Below are positions 1-7,674 of a stretch of DNA of 21,241 bases, one piece after another. Position 1 is the first letter of the stretch; every line of letters starts with the position of its first letter. The notes beneath the pieces were generated by a model, which saw nothing but the letters and a program-made list of their open reading frames with translations, was not told the origin of the DNA and ran no database searches. Position numbers and translations under genes: made by a program. This DNA is from JAGXIT01 sp049293335. GTDB taxonomy: Bacteria > Patescibacteriota > Saccharimonadia > Saccharimonadales > UBA4665. The stretch is taken from the NCBI GenBank assembly GCA_049293335.1, contig JBATSO010000062.1, positions 1 to 21,241 on the forward strand, written 5' to 3'.

Positions 1-2
1 GC

Positions 3-1982
3 GCAACAACGCTTACGGCCAACGGTGTGCTGTACGGCAATGGTACGAGTGCTGTTGGTGCAACTGCTGCTGGAACGACTGGTCAGTGTTTGCTGGCCAC
101 GACTGGCGCAGCACCAAGCTGGGGTACTTGTACTAGTACGGGTGCAAACGCGTCACTCAGCAACCTCTCAGCTGTCAATATCGGTGCTACCGCCCTTAAT
201 AGTACTGCCAGTAATCTTAACTTAACGACAACCACCAGCGGGAATATCGTTATTAACAGCGCAGGTACTATTGAATTACAGGATGCGACCAATGTAACAG
301 GCAATCTGTCAGCAACTGGCACCATTAACACCAACACGCTTACAGCTACAAACCTCAGTTTTAGTGGCGCCAACCCGAGCATTACCGCGGGTACAGCAAA
401 CACCAACATACTGCTCAACGCCAACGGCACGGGTCAAGTTCAAATTGGCGGCACCAGCACAGGCGATATTTTGCTGGGCGGCGGCAGTGCCAGCACGGGC
501 TGTACGCTTACCAATAGCTCAGGTGCTCTTGCTTGTACGGCCGCAGTCACAGGCAGCAACCTGAGTGGCAACAATACAGGTGATGTTACTCTCGCAGGCC
601 AAACCTATCTGAGCATAGCGGGCCAGGTTATAACCGCAAACCAGATTAACCTTACCACCAATGTAACAGGTACGCTGCCTATCGCTAGTGGCGGCACGGG
701 CGCTACGACCGTTCAGGTCGCCATAAATAATCTGTCTGGACTAACCACCAACGGTGATCTTCTTTACTCCGATGGCACAAACAGTATTCGTCTAGCTCGT
801 GGCACAAACGGCCAATGTCTGACCAGTAATGCCACGACACTCCAGTGGGGTTCTTGTGGCGCCGCCATCACTGTGGGTGCTCTGGATGGCGGCACCGCTA
901 ATGCTACGGGCGCCACTATTTCTGGTAGCACCATCTTCCTCCAGAGCGCCAGTGCCACCATGCCTGGCCTGGTAAATACCACTACGCAAACCTTCACAGG
1001 TGACAAAACCTTTAAGAGTACCACAAACAGCGCCGCTGCCTTTGCCATTCAGAGTAGCTCTGGCACGAGCTTATTTACCGCCGATACAACGAACTCTCGA
1101 GTCTACGTAGGGCCTGTCGCTGGCGATACGACGGGAGTAATATTGATTCTTGGAAATAAAACAACCGCGGGTGATCCAACGGGACTTGAGGGGGCAATGT
1201 ATTATAATAGCGCCACAAAAGACTTTAGGTGCTATGCGAACAGTGGTTGGAAAAACTGTAATGGGCTCAGCTACGAAACGGTGGAATTAAAAGATGAATT
1301 TATTAGCACCAGGGTCAATGGTGTGAATGACCGAATTCCGCAGGCACGCAACATGGGTGAATTAAACTGGATCTGTGACAGCGATGCTGAAATATCAGCA
1401 AACGACGGTAATTTTGGGTGTGAAATGAACAATACAGCCGAAGACGCCAACCACCCAGGGGTTAACATATTGCGTACAAACGTCACATCATCGGGCTGGG
1501 CAACCAATATGATATTATCACCTGTGTTCACCAGCTCATTTGACCGCATGACTTACATTGTGAGAACGAGTGCCAATGTCACCACCCGCGACAAATTCTT
1601 CATTGGCATGGTGGATGATATGAGCTCTAACCCTGGTACAGGCGTAAGTCAGCCGAACAGTGGCATATATTTCCGCTACACGGGCACTACGATAGAAACA
1701 ATCGTTTGTAAAAGTACCACCTGTACTAACGGCACCACCGCGACAATCACTAACACCGCACTAACGCCTGTAGCCAACACCTGGTATCGATTTGAAATTC
1801 GCCGCAACGCTTCCAATAACTACGAATTCTATATCAATGACACTCTCTACACTACTTCGCCGAGCACGTATCAGCCATCTGCACCACAGCAACCTATGAT
1901 GGAGATTAAGAATCGTACGACACAAGAAGCGATGATCTACATTGATTACTTTAGTATGCGCACAAGAGCAATCACCCGTTAA
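3..1982 (+). CDS. Fibre/adhesin-like beta-repeat protein, 5' end outside window
   Basis: The frame is open to the window edge, so the true start lies upstream; the GTG at 27 is not a convincing start. About 659 codons remain. Residue numbers below count from the GTG at 27. The first 390 residues are Thr/Ser/Asn/Gly-rich, low in charge, and look like stacked beta repeats. A GT-x-GQCL...WG-x-C module occurs twice (about residues 16-35 and 259-277). LPIASGGTGATT (217-228) and GLVNTTTQTFTGDKTF (314-329) resemble phage tail-fibre motifs. GAMYYNSATKDFRCYANSGW (389-408) precedes a roughly 235-residue C-terminal domain (VELKDEF...YIDYFSMRTRAITR), which looks like a jelly-roll or lectin-like fold. A role as a surface fibre or adhesin is inferred from composition and motifs. 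Secretion cannot be judged because the N terminus is missing. A terminator lies about 290 bp downstream. Confidence 0.8.
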   Translation, partial: ATTLTANGVLYGNGTSAVGATAAGTTGQCLLATTGAAPSWGTCTSTGANASLSNLSAVNIGATALNSTASNLNLTTTTSGNIVINSAGTIELQDATNVTGNLSATGTINTNTLTATNLSFSGANPSITAGTANTNILLNANGTGQVQIGGTSTGDILLGGGSASTGCTLTNSSGALACTAAVTGSNLSGNNTGDVTLAGQTYLSIAGQVITANQINLTTNVTGTLPIASGGTGATTVQVAINNLSGLTTNGDLLYSDGTNSIRLARGTNGQCLTSNATTLQWGSCGAAITVGALDGGTANATGATISGSTIFLQSASATMPGLVNTTTQTFTGDKTFKSTTNSAAAFAIQSSSGTSLFTADTTNSRVYVGPVAGDTTGVILILGNKTTAGDPTGLEGAMYYNSATKDFRCYANSGWKNCNGLSYETVELKDEFISTRVNGVNDRIPQARNMGELNWICDSDAEISANDGNFGCEMNNTAEDANHPGVNILRTNVTSSGWATNMILSPVFTSSFDRMTYIVRTSANVTTRDKFFIGMVDDMSSNPGTGVSQPNSGIYFRYTGTTIETIVCKSTTCTNGTTATITNTALTPVANTWYRFEIRRNASNNYEFYINDTLYTTSPSTYQPSAPQQPMMEIKNRTTQEAMIYIDYFSMRTRAITR

Positions 1983-2114
1983 CTACTGAGCGCGCGGCCA
2001 AAAGTCGATGCTCCCCAAAATAGACCTGGTTTTGGGCAGGCAGTGGTTTGCTATCCAGAGCCTATGCTAGCTACAGTGTTATGCATAGCAGTGGGAAAGA
2101 AGGAACGAAATAGC

Positions 2115-2163
2115 TGTGGATAACTGAGGTAAAATGTGTATATTGAGTAAAAAATGTGCACAA
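2115..2163 (-). repeat. Three DnaA-box-like 9-mers spaced exactly 20 bp
   Basis: TGTGGATAA at 2115-2123 is the exact reverse complement of the consensus DnaA box TTATCCACA. TGTGTATAT (2135-2143) and TGTGCACAA (2155-2163) each differ at two positions. The starts lie at 2115, 2135 and 2155, about two helical turns apart, so all three would face the same side of the helix. Flanking bases (TGAGGTAAA and TGAGTAAAA) are also similar, giving a degenerate 20-bp direct repeat. Binding by DnaA is inferred. Confidence 0.5.
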
Positions 2164-2275
2164 AAAGTATTGCATTCTTGTAAGCAGTAGCGCATACTAG
2201 CAAGTAGATTTTGTCACCCATAAAAAGACGAAATCAAAAAACCTTAAACCAAACAAAAACAAAAACGTTTCAACA

Positions 2276-2313
2276 AAAAAGCAGGCACTCTCGCAAGGCC
2301 TGCTTTTTATTTT
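2276..2313 (+). terminator. Intrinsic terminator after the fibre gene
   Basis: Arms AAAAAGCAGGC (2276-2286) and GCCTGCTTTTT (2298-2308) are exact complements around an 11-nt loop, followed by further T residues to 2313. The A-rich left arm makes it usable in both directions. It lies 294 bp beyond the fibre-gene stop codon, so either the fibre mRNA has a long 3' end or something small is transcribed in between. Confidence 0.8.
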
Positions 2314-2343
2314 AACCTCAAATTATGTGCAAACCTGCTGGCG

Positions 2344-2355
2344 GTGCATATGCAC
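2344..2355. other. 12-bp perfect palindrome beside a DnaA-like box
   Basis: GTGCATATGCAC is perfectly self-complementary and lies 2 bp from TTATCAACA (2358-2366), which has one mismatch to the DnaA-box consensus. It does not match the usual parS sequence. A protein-binding site is possible but unproven. Confidence 0.3.
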
Positions 2356-2813
2356 TATTATCAACAACCCAATCCCACAACATGTGTAAGCTAAACGATA
2401 CTTAGCCTTAATGCCGCTGGCTATGTGAAAGGGTAGAACGATAGGCAAGAGCTAGCTTGCTAGCCCAGCAGTATTACCGAATAAGATTGGTCTTTATAAC
2501 TTAGCCAAGCGCACTTACCGTATCTGCGCATTTAACAGCAGTAGGGAGCTGAAGTTTGCAAAACGCAATGTCGCACAATTTATGAGAAGCTTTAGAGTTT
2601 ACTCCTGTGCGCATACGAGGCGGCAAAAGGCGCAGCCTAAACAGGGCAAAAAACGAATGCTCCAAGAGAAGACGGCAAAAAAAGACAGTAGGCGGCAAGG
2701 CCAGCTAGTACCATAAGGCTAGCATTAAAACGCAACAATCCAGCGACACAGATGAGGTTTACCAACGGTCAGTAATCTGTTACGCTTAAATAACAAAGAG
2801 AGGGTGTCGACCG

Positions 2814-3575
2814 ATGGCATATGTGTTAGCCGTAACAAATCAAAAAGGTGGTGTGGGCAAAACGACGACAGCCGTAAACCTTGCCGCCCAAATAGCCAGC
2901 GCCAACCGTCGAGTTGTGCTGGTTGACTTAGACCCCCAGGCAAATACAACCAGTACGCTTGGTATACAAAAAACTGAGCTGCAAACAACATTGTACGACG
3001 TACTAATTGGGCAGGCCCAGGCGAGTGATATTGTACTACCGACCACAACCAAGCACCTGTACGTCTTGCCCGCTAACTCCAACCTTGCACAGGCAGAACT
3101 CGACCTAGTCCAGGTAGAACAACGAGAAACAAGGCTTAAGCACGCGCTCGCCATGATCGATGCCGAAGTTGTTATTATAGATTGCCCGCCAGCTCTTAGT
3201 TTACTAACGGTCAATGCGCTGGCCGCCGCAAATGGGGTGCTTATACCCGTGCAGGCCGAATATTTTGCGCTTGAGGGGTTAAGCCAGCTACTTCAGACCA
3301 TGCAGCTTGTTCGCCAGGGTCTTAACCCTGGCTTAAGTATTTTTGGCGTTGTTTTAACTATGTACACCAAGCGAACCGTACTGAGCGAACAGGTAAAGCA
3401 AGAGGTTGTAACGCATTTTGGCGACAAGGTTTTTCAAACAGTTATACCGCGAAACATTCGGTTAGCCGAAGCGCCTAGTTATGGTAAAACAATTTTTGAG
3501 CACGACAAATGGAGCAAAGGGGCACGGGCCTACAAGGCTTTGGCACAGGAGGTGATGAAGCGTGGCAAGTTCTAA
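2814..3575 (+). CDS. parA: ParA/Soj chromosome-partitioning ATPase
   Basis: This 253-aa protein is a deviant-Walker P-loop ATPase that works with ParB to segregate origin regions and binds DNA non-specifically in its ATP dimer state. The Walker A motif KGGVGKTT lies at residues 11-18 and carries the signature lysine of the MinD/ParA group. VVLVDLDPQAN (34-44) is the switch I/A' region and VVIIDCPP (119-126) is Walker B. The C-terminal NIRLAEAPSYGKTIFEHD stretch is typical of Soj. Length matches chromosomal Soj proteins of about 250 aa, without the N-terminal helix-turn-helix of plasmid ParA. The ATG at 2814 follows a purine-rich AGAGAGGG (about 2798-2805). It forms an operon with parB, overlapping it by 14 bp. 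The large intergenic region upstream may contain its centromere or origin, but I found no canonical parS there. Confidence 0.97.
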   Translation: MAYVLAVTNQKGGVGKTTTAVNLAAQIASANRRVVLVDLDPQANTTSTLGIQKTELQTTLYDVLIGQAQASDIVLPTTTKHLYVLPANSNLAQAELDLVQVEQRETRLKHALAMIDAEVVIIDCPPALSLLTVNALAAANGVLIPVQAEYFALEGLSQLLQTMQLVRQGLNPGLSIFGVVLTMYTKRTVLSEQVKQEVVTHFGDKVFQTVIPRNIRLAEAPSYGKTIFEHDKWSKGARAYKALAQEVMKRGKF

Positions 3576-4431
3576 AAAACAGAGTGGCCTAGGGCGTGGC
3601 CTTGGGGCGTTGATTCCACAAAACTTTGACACAATGGCGTTTATAGAAGATGGCGAGCGCGTACGACAGATTGCTGTAAGCGACCTAAAGCCAAATGCCG
3701 AACAGCCACGAACCGTCTTCGACAAGGCGGCCCTAGAAGAACTAGCGGCGAGTATACTCGAACACGGCATTGTGCAGCCTTTGGTGGTGAGTCCTCAAGG
3801 CGAAGGCTACATAATTATTGCAGGCGAGCGCCGCTACCGCGCCGCCAAACTCGCGAAGCTCAAAAAAGTTCCCGCTCTAGTGCGTACCAGCGAGCAGCTC
3901 GAGCAGCTCGAAATTGCCCTTATAGAAAATGTACAGCGAGTCGACCTGAGTTCACTGGAGCAGGCTGTTTCAATCGAGCGTTTACACCAGCAGTTCGGTG
4001 TAAGCTATACGGCTATCGCCAAAAGACTTGGTAAGGCCGAAACAACCATTAGTAACATCGTGCGTCTACTGCAACTGCCAAACAGCGCCCAAACAGCCCT
4101 ACGCGAAGGCAAAATTACCGAAGGTCACGCACGTCAAATATTAGCTCTTAAACAAAACCCCACCCAACAGAGTGAACTTTTGCAGCTCATTGTGCAGCAC
4201 GGCTGGTCGGTGCGACAGGCCGAACGCTTTGTAAGTTCGGTTAAAGCAGGCTACAAAGAATCACAATCTGCCAAACAGCACATGTCGGCCGAAACCCCCG
4301 AAACTAAGCTGCTCAGCAAACAATATGGCACGAACGTGCGTATTCACCGAACAGCACGGGGTGGCAAAATTGAACTGCAATTTACCTCAGACGAAGAACT
4401 TCGTAGGCTGCTAGCTGCGCTTTCAGAGTAA
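3562..4431 (+). CDS. parB: ParB/Spo0J centromere-binding protein
   Basis: This 289-aa protein is the partner of ParA and belongs to the CTP-binding ParB clamp family. The N-terminal GLGRGLGALIP (9-19) is the usual ParA-interacting end. The ParB/Srx domain carries GERRYRAAK (88-96) and ENVQR (122-126), the nucleotide-binding signatures. A helix-turn-helix follows at about 143-170 (VSYTAIAKRLGKAETTISNI), which reads the parS site. A C-terminal dimerisation segment lies at about 245-289. The start is GTG at 3562, chosen because AGGAGG (3547-3552) sits 9 bp upstream inside parA. The resulting 14-bp overlap implies translational coupling. The next gene, lepB, is convergent and only 25 bp away, with no obvious terminator between them. 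Confidence 0.97.
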   Translation: MASSKKQSGLGRGLGALIPQNFDTMAFIEDGERVRQIAVSDLKPNAEQPRTVFDKAALEELAASILEHGIVQPLVVSPQGEGYIIIAGERRYRAAKLAKLKKVPALVRTSEQLEQLEIALIENVQRVDLSSLEQAVSIERLHQQFGVSYTAIAKRLGKAETTISNIVRLLQLPNSAQTALREGKITEGHARQILALKQNPTQQSELLQLIVQHGWSVRQAERFVSSVKAGYKESQSAKQHMSAETPETKLLSKQYGTNVRIHRTARGGKIELQFTSDEELRRLLAALSE

Positions 4432-4456
4432 CAGAGTAGAGTTGAACGAGAAGTGG

Positions 4457-5137
4457 CTAAAACCGTTTCATGGTATTGAGTGGCAAAATTCGTATAACCA
4501 GTTTGCCAACGACTTGATTGGTTTGAATAGGGCCAAATATACGAGAATCTAATGAATTGGGGCGGTTATCGCCGCACACAAAAAGCTGAGAATTTGTAAG
4601 CGTAACGTCAACATTGTTGGTTGTGGGAGGAATTGCGTTGTTTTCGCCGTAGGGCAGGGTGGCATCTGGTTGAAAACCTTCGGGATGCTGGCCGTTGTAC
4701 ACCGTAATCACATTATTTTTAATAACGATGCGGTCGCCAGGTAGCCCAATTACGCGCTTTACAAGCTGTTTTGTGTCGTTTGTGCTGCCATAGCTTCCTA
4801 GGCCAGATTCGTTCAAAATAATAATATCGCCTCTGCCTGGTATGTACTGGTGACCTGTTATTCGTGCCCAGGTGCGAGGCAGTTTCCATACAATCAGGCG
4901 GTCACTGTTTTGCAAAGTTTGTTCCATGCTGGGGCCATCTACCTGGTATGACTGAAACACAAAAACAGTCAGTAAAAATGCAATTAAGGGTGCCATAAGT
5001 AGAATACCTATGGTCGAAAGGTTCGAGCGCCACGAACTGCGCTTTTGTTCGGGCTGATTAGCTACTGCTGGTTGTTTTTTAGCCTGTCCACTTACAGAAT
5101 AAGAGGCATCATTGTTTTGAATATCGTTCATGTTCAT
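4457..5137 (-). CDS. lepB: Signal peptidase I (S26 family)
   Basis: Cleaves signal peptides of exported proteins at the outer face of the membrane using a Ser/Lys dyad. From the chosen start the protein has 226 aa: a polar cytoplasmic N terminus, one membrane segment (about 41-62), then the catalytic domain. Ser70 lies in QVDGPSMEQT, Lys127 in LVKRVIGLPGD, and the box GDNRPNSLDSR at 189-199. The open frame continues upstream to 5338, but that part would overlap the divergent LCP gene and encodes nothing family-like. Starts at 5137 or 5131 fit the usual length. A -10-like TATAGT (minus strand, 5141-5146) lies so close that transcription would begin near 5134, which favours 5131 and an almost leaderless message. 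No Shine-Dalgarno sequence is visible. Confidence 0.95.
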   Translation of the reverse strand: MNMNDIQNNDASYSVSGQAKKQPAVANQPEQKRSSWRSNLSTIGILLMAPLIAFLLTVFVFQSYQVDGPSMEQTLQNSDRLIVWKLPRTWARITGHQYIPGRGDIIILNESGLGSYGSTNDTKQLVKRVIGLPGDRIVIKNNVITVYNGQHPEGFQPDATLPYGENNAIPPTTNNVDVTLTNSQLFVCGDNRPNSLDSRIFGPIQTNQVVGKLVIRILPLNTMKRF

Positions 5138-5140
5138 TCT

Positions 5141-5170
5141 ACTATACGGGAAAACGCTTAAAAAACCCAA
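5141..5170 (-). promoter_or_regulatory. Promoter of lepB
   Basis: On the minus strand TTGGGT (5165-5170), an 18-bp spacer and TATAGT (5141-5146) form a sigma-70-type promoter. The -10 hexamer is 3 bp from the ATG at 5137 and 9 bp from the ATG at 5131. Confidence 0.5.
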
Positions 5171-5204
5171 GATTTCAGTAAACAAATTTCTGCAAACATA
5201 AGGG

Positions 5205-5233
5205 TTTACGACAGGCCAGAAGTCGGGTATACT
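5205..5233 (+). promoter_or_regulatory. Promoter of the LCP gene
   Basis: TTTACG (5205-5210), a 17-bp spacer and TATACT (5228-5233) lie 24 bp upstream of the LCP start codon. It diverges from the lepB promoter with about 35 bp between the two -35 elements. Confidence 0.55.
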
Positions 5234-5257
5234 TGAGCCTAATAAAAGAGATCGTTC

Positions 5258-6883
5258 ATGAACACAAACAGTACACAAAAATCTGATCGGTATAGTCGTG
5301 GCGTTGAAGGATTCGTTCCTCAGAGGCGGTCTGTTCATGTGGCTGTGCGATCAGGCTATGCCCAAACAGGCAGCAGAGCAAAAGAAACTGCCGCCGTAGC
5401 AGCTCCATTATTATGCGAAAAAAATGCCCACAGCGCTTTAGTATTACCAAAAAAGCCGCATAAGTCAGCAGCAGTACCTATCGCCGCAGAACCAATACCC
5501 TCGTTCGACCTACCCAAATATGAACCAACAGAGCGCGCCCCTTCCACGGTAGTTCACAAGCGGCGCTCGTGGCGAAAAACCGCTGTTCGCTCGGTTTTAG
5601 CCTTGACTACCTTGGTTTTAGTGACGGGTGGTGCGCTTGTGTGGCGTGGATACTCGAACTTTTACAAGGTTTTTCAGGGTACAAGCACGGTCGCCGCGCT
5701 TAGTACCGAGCAAATCAAACCAGAATTGCTCAAAGGTGAGGGTGATGGCCGAGTGAATATTTTGCTGCTTGGCATTGGCGGCCCCAAACACGACGGCGGT
5801 GACCTAACCGACACTATGATGGTTCTTAGCGTTGACCCCGTAAATAACACTGCGGCGATGGTAAGTATTCCGCGCGATTTATGGGTAAAAATGCCCGTAA
5901 ACTATTTTGGCGCTTACCAAAAAATCAACGCCGCCTACAGTAGCGGCAAGTACAAATATTTGGGCAAAACAAGCCTTACAAGCAACGACCAACAGGCGGT
6001 AGCCGCAGGTTTCGCGGCGGCTAATACGGCGGTAAGTAGCGTGCTTGGCATAAGCATAAGCTACCATGTGCTCGTTAATTTCCAGGCTTTCGAACAAGCG
6101 GTCGATACGGTGAACGGCGTAACACTCAATGTAAAAGATAGGCTCTACGACCCAACCATGGCGTGGGAAAACGCCAATAACCCCGTACTTGCGCCCGTTG
6201 GGTTGCAAACTATGAACGGCAAGCAGGCACTTATGTATGCTCGGTCTCGAGAGACAAGCTCCGATTTTGCGCGGTCTAACCGGCAACGTGAGCTTCTAAT
6301 TGCACTCAAAGAAAAAATCTTAAACCTAGGGGTGATCGGTAACCCTGCAAAAGTAAGCAACCTTATGGATGCGTTTGGTAGTAATGTTCACACCGACCTC
6401 AGCCCTCAGGCTGCCACCAGGCTCATGGCTATTTTAAGAAAAGTCGATGACACACAGCTTGCCTCACTCAGTCTAACCGCTCCCGCAAAGCTTGTTACTA
6501 CAGGTCAAATAGGTACTACCTCTATTGTTAAGCCAGTTGCTGGGCTCAATAACTACAGCGACATTCAAAATTATGTGCGCTCACAGCTAAAAGATGGATT
6601 TTTAGTGAAAGAGCAGGCTCCTGTGTACGTGGTAGCCAGCACCGAAAAACTACGAGCCTCTACCCTTGAAACACTTACAGCCTATGGCTACACAGCTACA
6701 GCGAGCTCAACGCTCGATAAAACAGCCGCCGCGGGTGTGCAGGTTATTAACCTTGCAAGCAGCGCTTCTCCCTACACGCTTCATTATCTACAAGACCGTT
6801 ACGGTGTGATTGCTAAAAATGAGCTCCCAGCCAACCTACAGGTGCCAACTGGCACACAATTTGTTATAATTACAGGCACATGA
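5258..6883 (+). CDS. LytR-CpsA-Psr (LCP) family glycopolymer ligase with LytR_C tail
   Basis: LCP proteins transfer lipid-linked glycopolymers such as teichoic acid-like polymers or capsule to peptidoglycan on the outer face of the membrane. This 541-aa protein has a long basic/Pro-rich cytoplasmic N terminus (1-108), one membrane segment (about 110-130), and the LCP domain (about 166-355). Family residues are visible: VNILLLGIGG (166-175), LTDTMMVLSVDP with Asp185, SIPRDLWV with Arg206, KINAAY (222-227), and the arginine-rich YARSRETSSDFARSNRQRE (327-345). A LytR_C-like domain (about 453-541) closes the protein. The ATG at 5258 has an AAAGAG 7 bp upstream. The stop overlaps the next gene (ATGA), so the membrane protein that follows is probably translated from the same message. 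Confidence 0.93.
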   Translation: MNTNSTQKSDRYSRGVEGFVPQRRSVHVAVRSGYAQTGSRAKETAAVAAPLLCEKNAHSALVLPKKPHKSAAVPIAAEPIPSFDLPKYEPTERAPSTVVHKRRSWRKTAVRSVLALTTLVLVTGGALVWRGYSNFYKVFQGTSTVAALSTEQIKPELLKGEGDGRVNILLLGIGGPKHDGGDLTDTMMVLSVDPVNNTAAMVSIPRDLWVKMPVNYFGAYQKINAAYSSGKYKYLGKTSLTSNDQQAVAAGFAAANTAVSSVLGISISYHVLVNFQAFEQAVDTVNGVTLNVKDRLYDPTMAWENANNPVLAPVGLQTMNGKQALMYARSRETSSDFARSNRQRELLIALKEKILNLGVIGNPAKVSNLMDAFGSNVHTDLSPQAATRLMAILRKVDDTQLASLSLTAPAKLVTTGQIGTTSIVKPVAGLNNYSDIQNYVRSQLKDGFLVKEQAPVYVVASTEKLRASTLETLTAYGYTATASSTLDKTAAAGVQVINLASSASPYTLHYLQDRYGVIAKNELPANLQVPTGTQFVIITGT

Positions 6884-7632
6884 GGCCCCTAGCAAAAAAG
6901 CTAAAACCCAGTCGAGGTTTTTCCCACACTTTTTATCTCGCATACAATGTGCTGCTGCCTTTTTTGGTGTTTGCGCTGGTGCGGGCAGATTTTGCCTCAG
7001 TAGCGCTAGCAGTTATTTTACTTAGTAAATGGCGTATGTTTGCTGTTCGTCCACGTTTTTGGCTGGCCAACATTCGCACTAATGCGGTTGATACCATTGT
7101 AGGGCTTTCGGCGCTGGCTCTTATGATGGGCACCGATTCTACGGTGATGTGTTTGGGGTATGCCGTTGTTTGGGCTATCTGGCTACTGGCTATTAAGCCA
7201 CGCACCGAGGTATTTTGGGTCTCTGTACAGGCGTTATTCGCCCAAGCGGTGGGCTTGATGGCGGTGTTTTCGCTGTGGGACCATTCTTCGCTACTAACAC
7301 TTATTATTGCCGTTGCTTTTATATGTTTTTTTTCGGCTCACCACTTTTTTTACAGCTTCGACGAACAACACATACGCCTACTTGCCTATATTTGGGGGTA
7401 TTTTGGCGCGGCACTAACCTGGATCTTGGGACATTGGCTCATCTTTTACTATGGTGTTGTGGCGCAGCCCACGCTTATCTTAATAACCATGGCTTTCGGA
7501 ATAGGTACAATGTACTATCTTGACCATTTCGATAAACTTTCTACCATGGTGAGACGGCAAATTTTGTTTATACTTGCAACAACGCTCATGGTTATTCTAG
7601 TATTTTCAGACTGGGGTGACAAAATAATCTGA
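6880..7632 (+). CDS. Multi-pass membrane protein, unknown function
   Basis: I do not recognise the family. The 250-aa product is almost entirely hydrophobic, with about seven or eight predicted membrane segments separated by short charged loops (KWRMFAVRPRFW, IKPRTEV, SFDEQHIR, DHFDKLSTMVRRQ). There is a basic N terminus (MRPLAKKLKPSR) and no signal peptidase site. The ATG shares bases with the TGA of the LCP gene (ATGA at 6880-6883), so translation is likely coupled. That suggests it works with the LCP protein in envelope polymer assembly or transport; this is inference from position only. The gene ends with TGA, which shows that UGA is a stop codon in this genome. Confidence 0.85.
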   Translation: MRPLAKKLKPSRGFSHTFYLAYNVLLPFLVFALVRADFASVALAVILLSKWRMFAVRPRFWLANIRTNAVDTIVGLSALALMMGTDSTVMCLGYAVVWAIWLLAIKPRTEVFWVSVQALFAQAVGLMAVFSLWDHSSLLTLIIAVAFICFFSAHHFFYSFDEQHIRLLAYIWGYFGAALTWILGHWLIFYYGVVAQPTLILITMAFGIGTMYYLDHFDKLSTMVRRQILFILATTLMVILVFSDWGDKII

Positions 7633-7674
7633 TTTTTCTGCAAAGCGTAAGAATCTTGGGGTATAAGGAGGGGT

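Larger units (their letters stand above)
1983..2813. other. 831-bp intergenic region; candidate replication-origin/segregation region
   Basis: No convincing gene lies here; the only ORF is a 65-codon minus-strand frame without recognisable features. The region holds a DnaA-box-like series (2115-2163), an A-rich low-G tract (about 2221-2280), an intrinsic terminator (2276-2313), a 12-bp perfect palindrome (2344-2355) and a second DnaA-like 9-mer (TTATCAACA, 2358-2366). The segment 2380-2790 shows nothing I can name: no tRNA, tmRNA, RNase P RNA or SRP RNA signature. Its position directly upstream of parA-parB, which often sit near the chromosomal origin, is the main contextual support. dnaA and dnaN are not in the window. 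Confidence 0.45.

Noticed and set aside
25..1549. Several overlapping ORFs in other frames of the fibre gene
   Set aside because: The Thr/Ala/Gly-rich repeat composition keeps other frames open; the products have no family features.
1983..2813. Structured RNA gene (tmRNA, RNase P RNA, SRP RNA or tRNA) in the large gap
   Set aside because: None of the conserved signature stretches or a cloverleaf with T-loop could be found by eye; a covariance-model scan would settle it.
1983..4431. parS centromere near parAB
   Set aside because: I looked for TGTTTCACGTGAAACA-like 16-mers in the window and found none with a CACGTG core and matching arms; GTGCATATGCAC is a different palindrome.
4432..4456. 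Terminator between convergent parB and lepB
   Set aside because: The 25-bp gap has no inverted repeat or T-run.
5138..5338. Long N-terminal extension of LepB
   Set aside because: It would overlap the divergent LCP gene and both promoters, and the extra 67 residues are unlike signal peptidases.
6880..7632. UGA recoding as glycine (Gracilibacteria-type code)
   Set aside because: TGA terminates the LCP gene and this gene at sensible family ends, and no conserved Gly is encoded by TGA.
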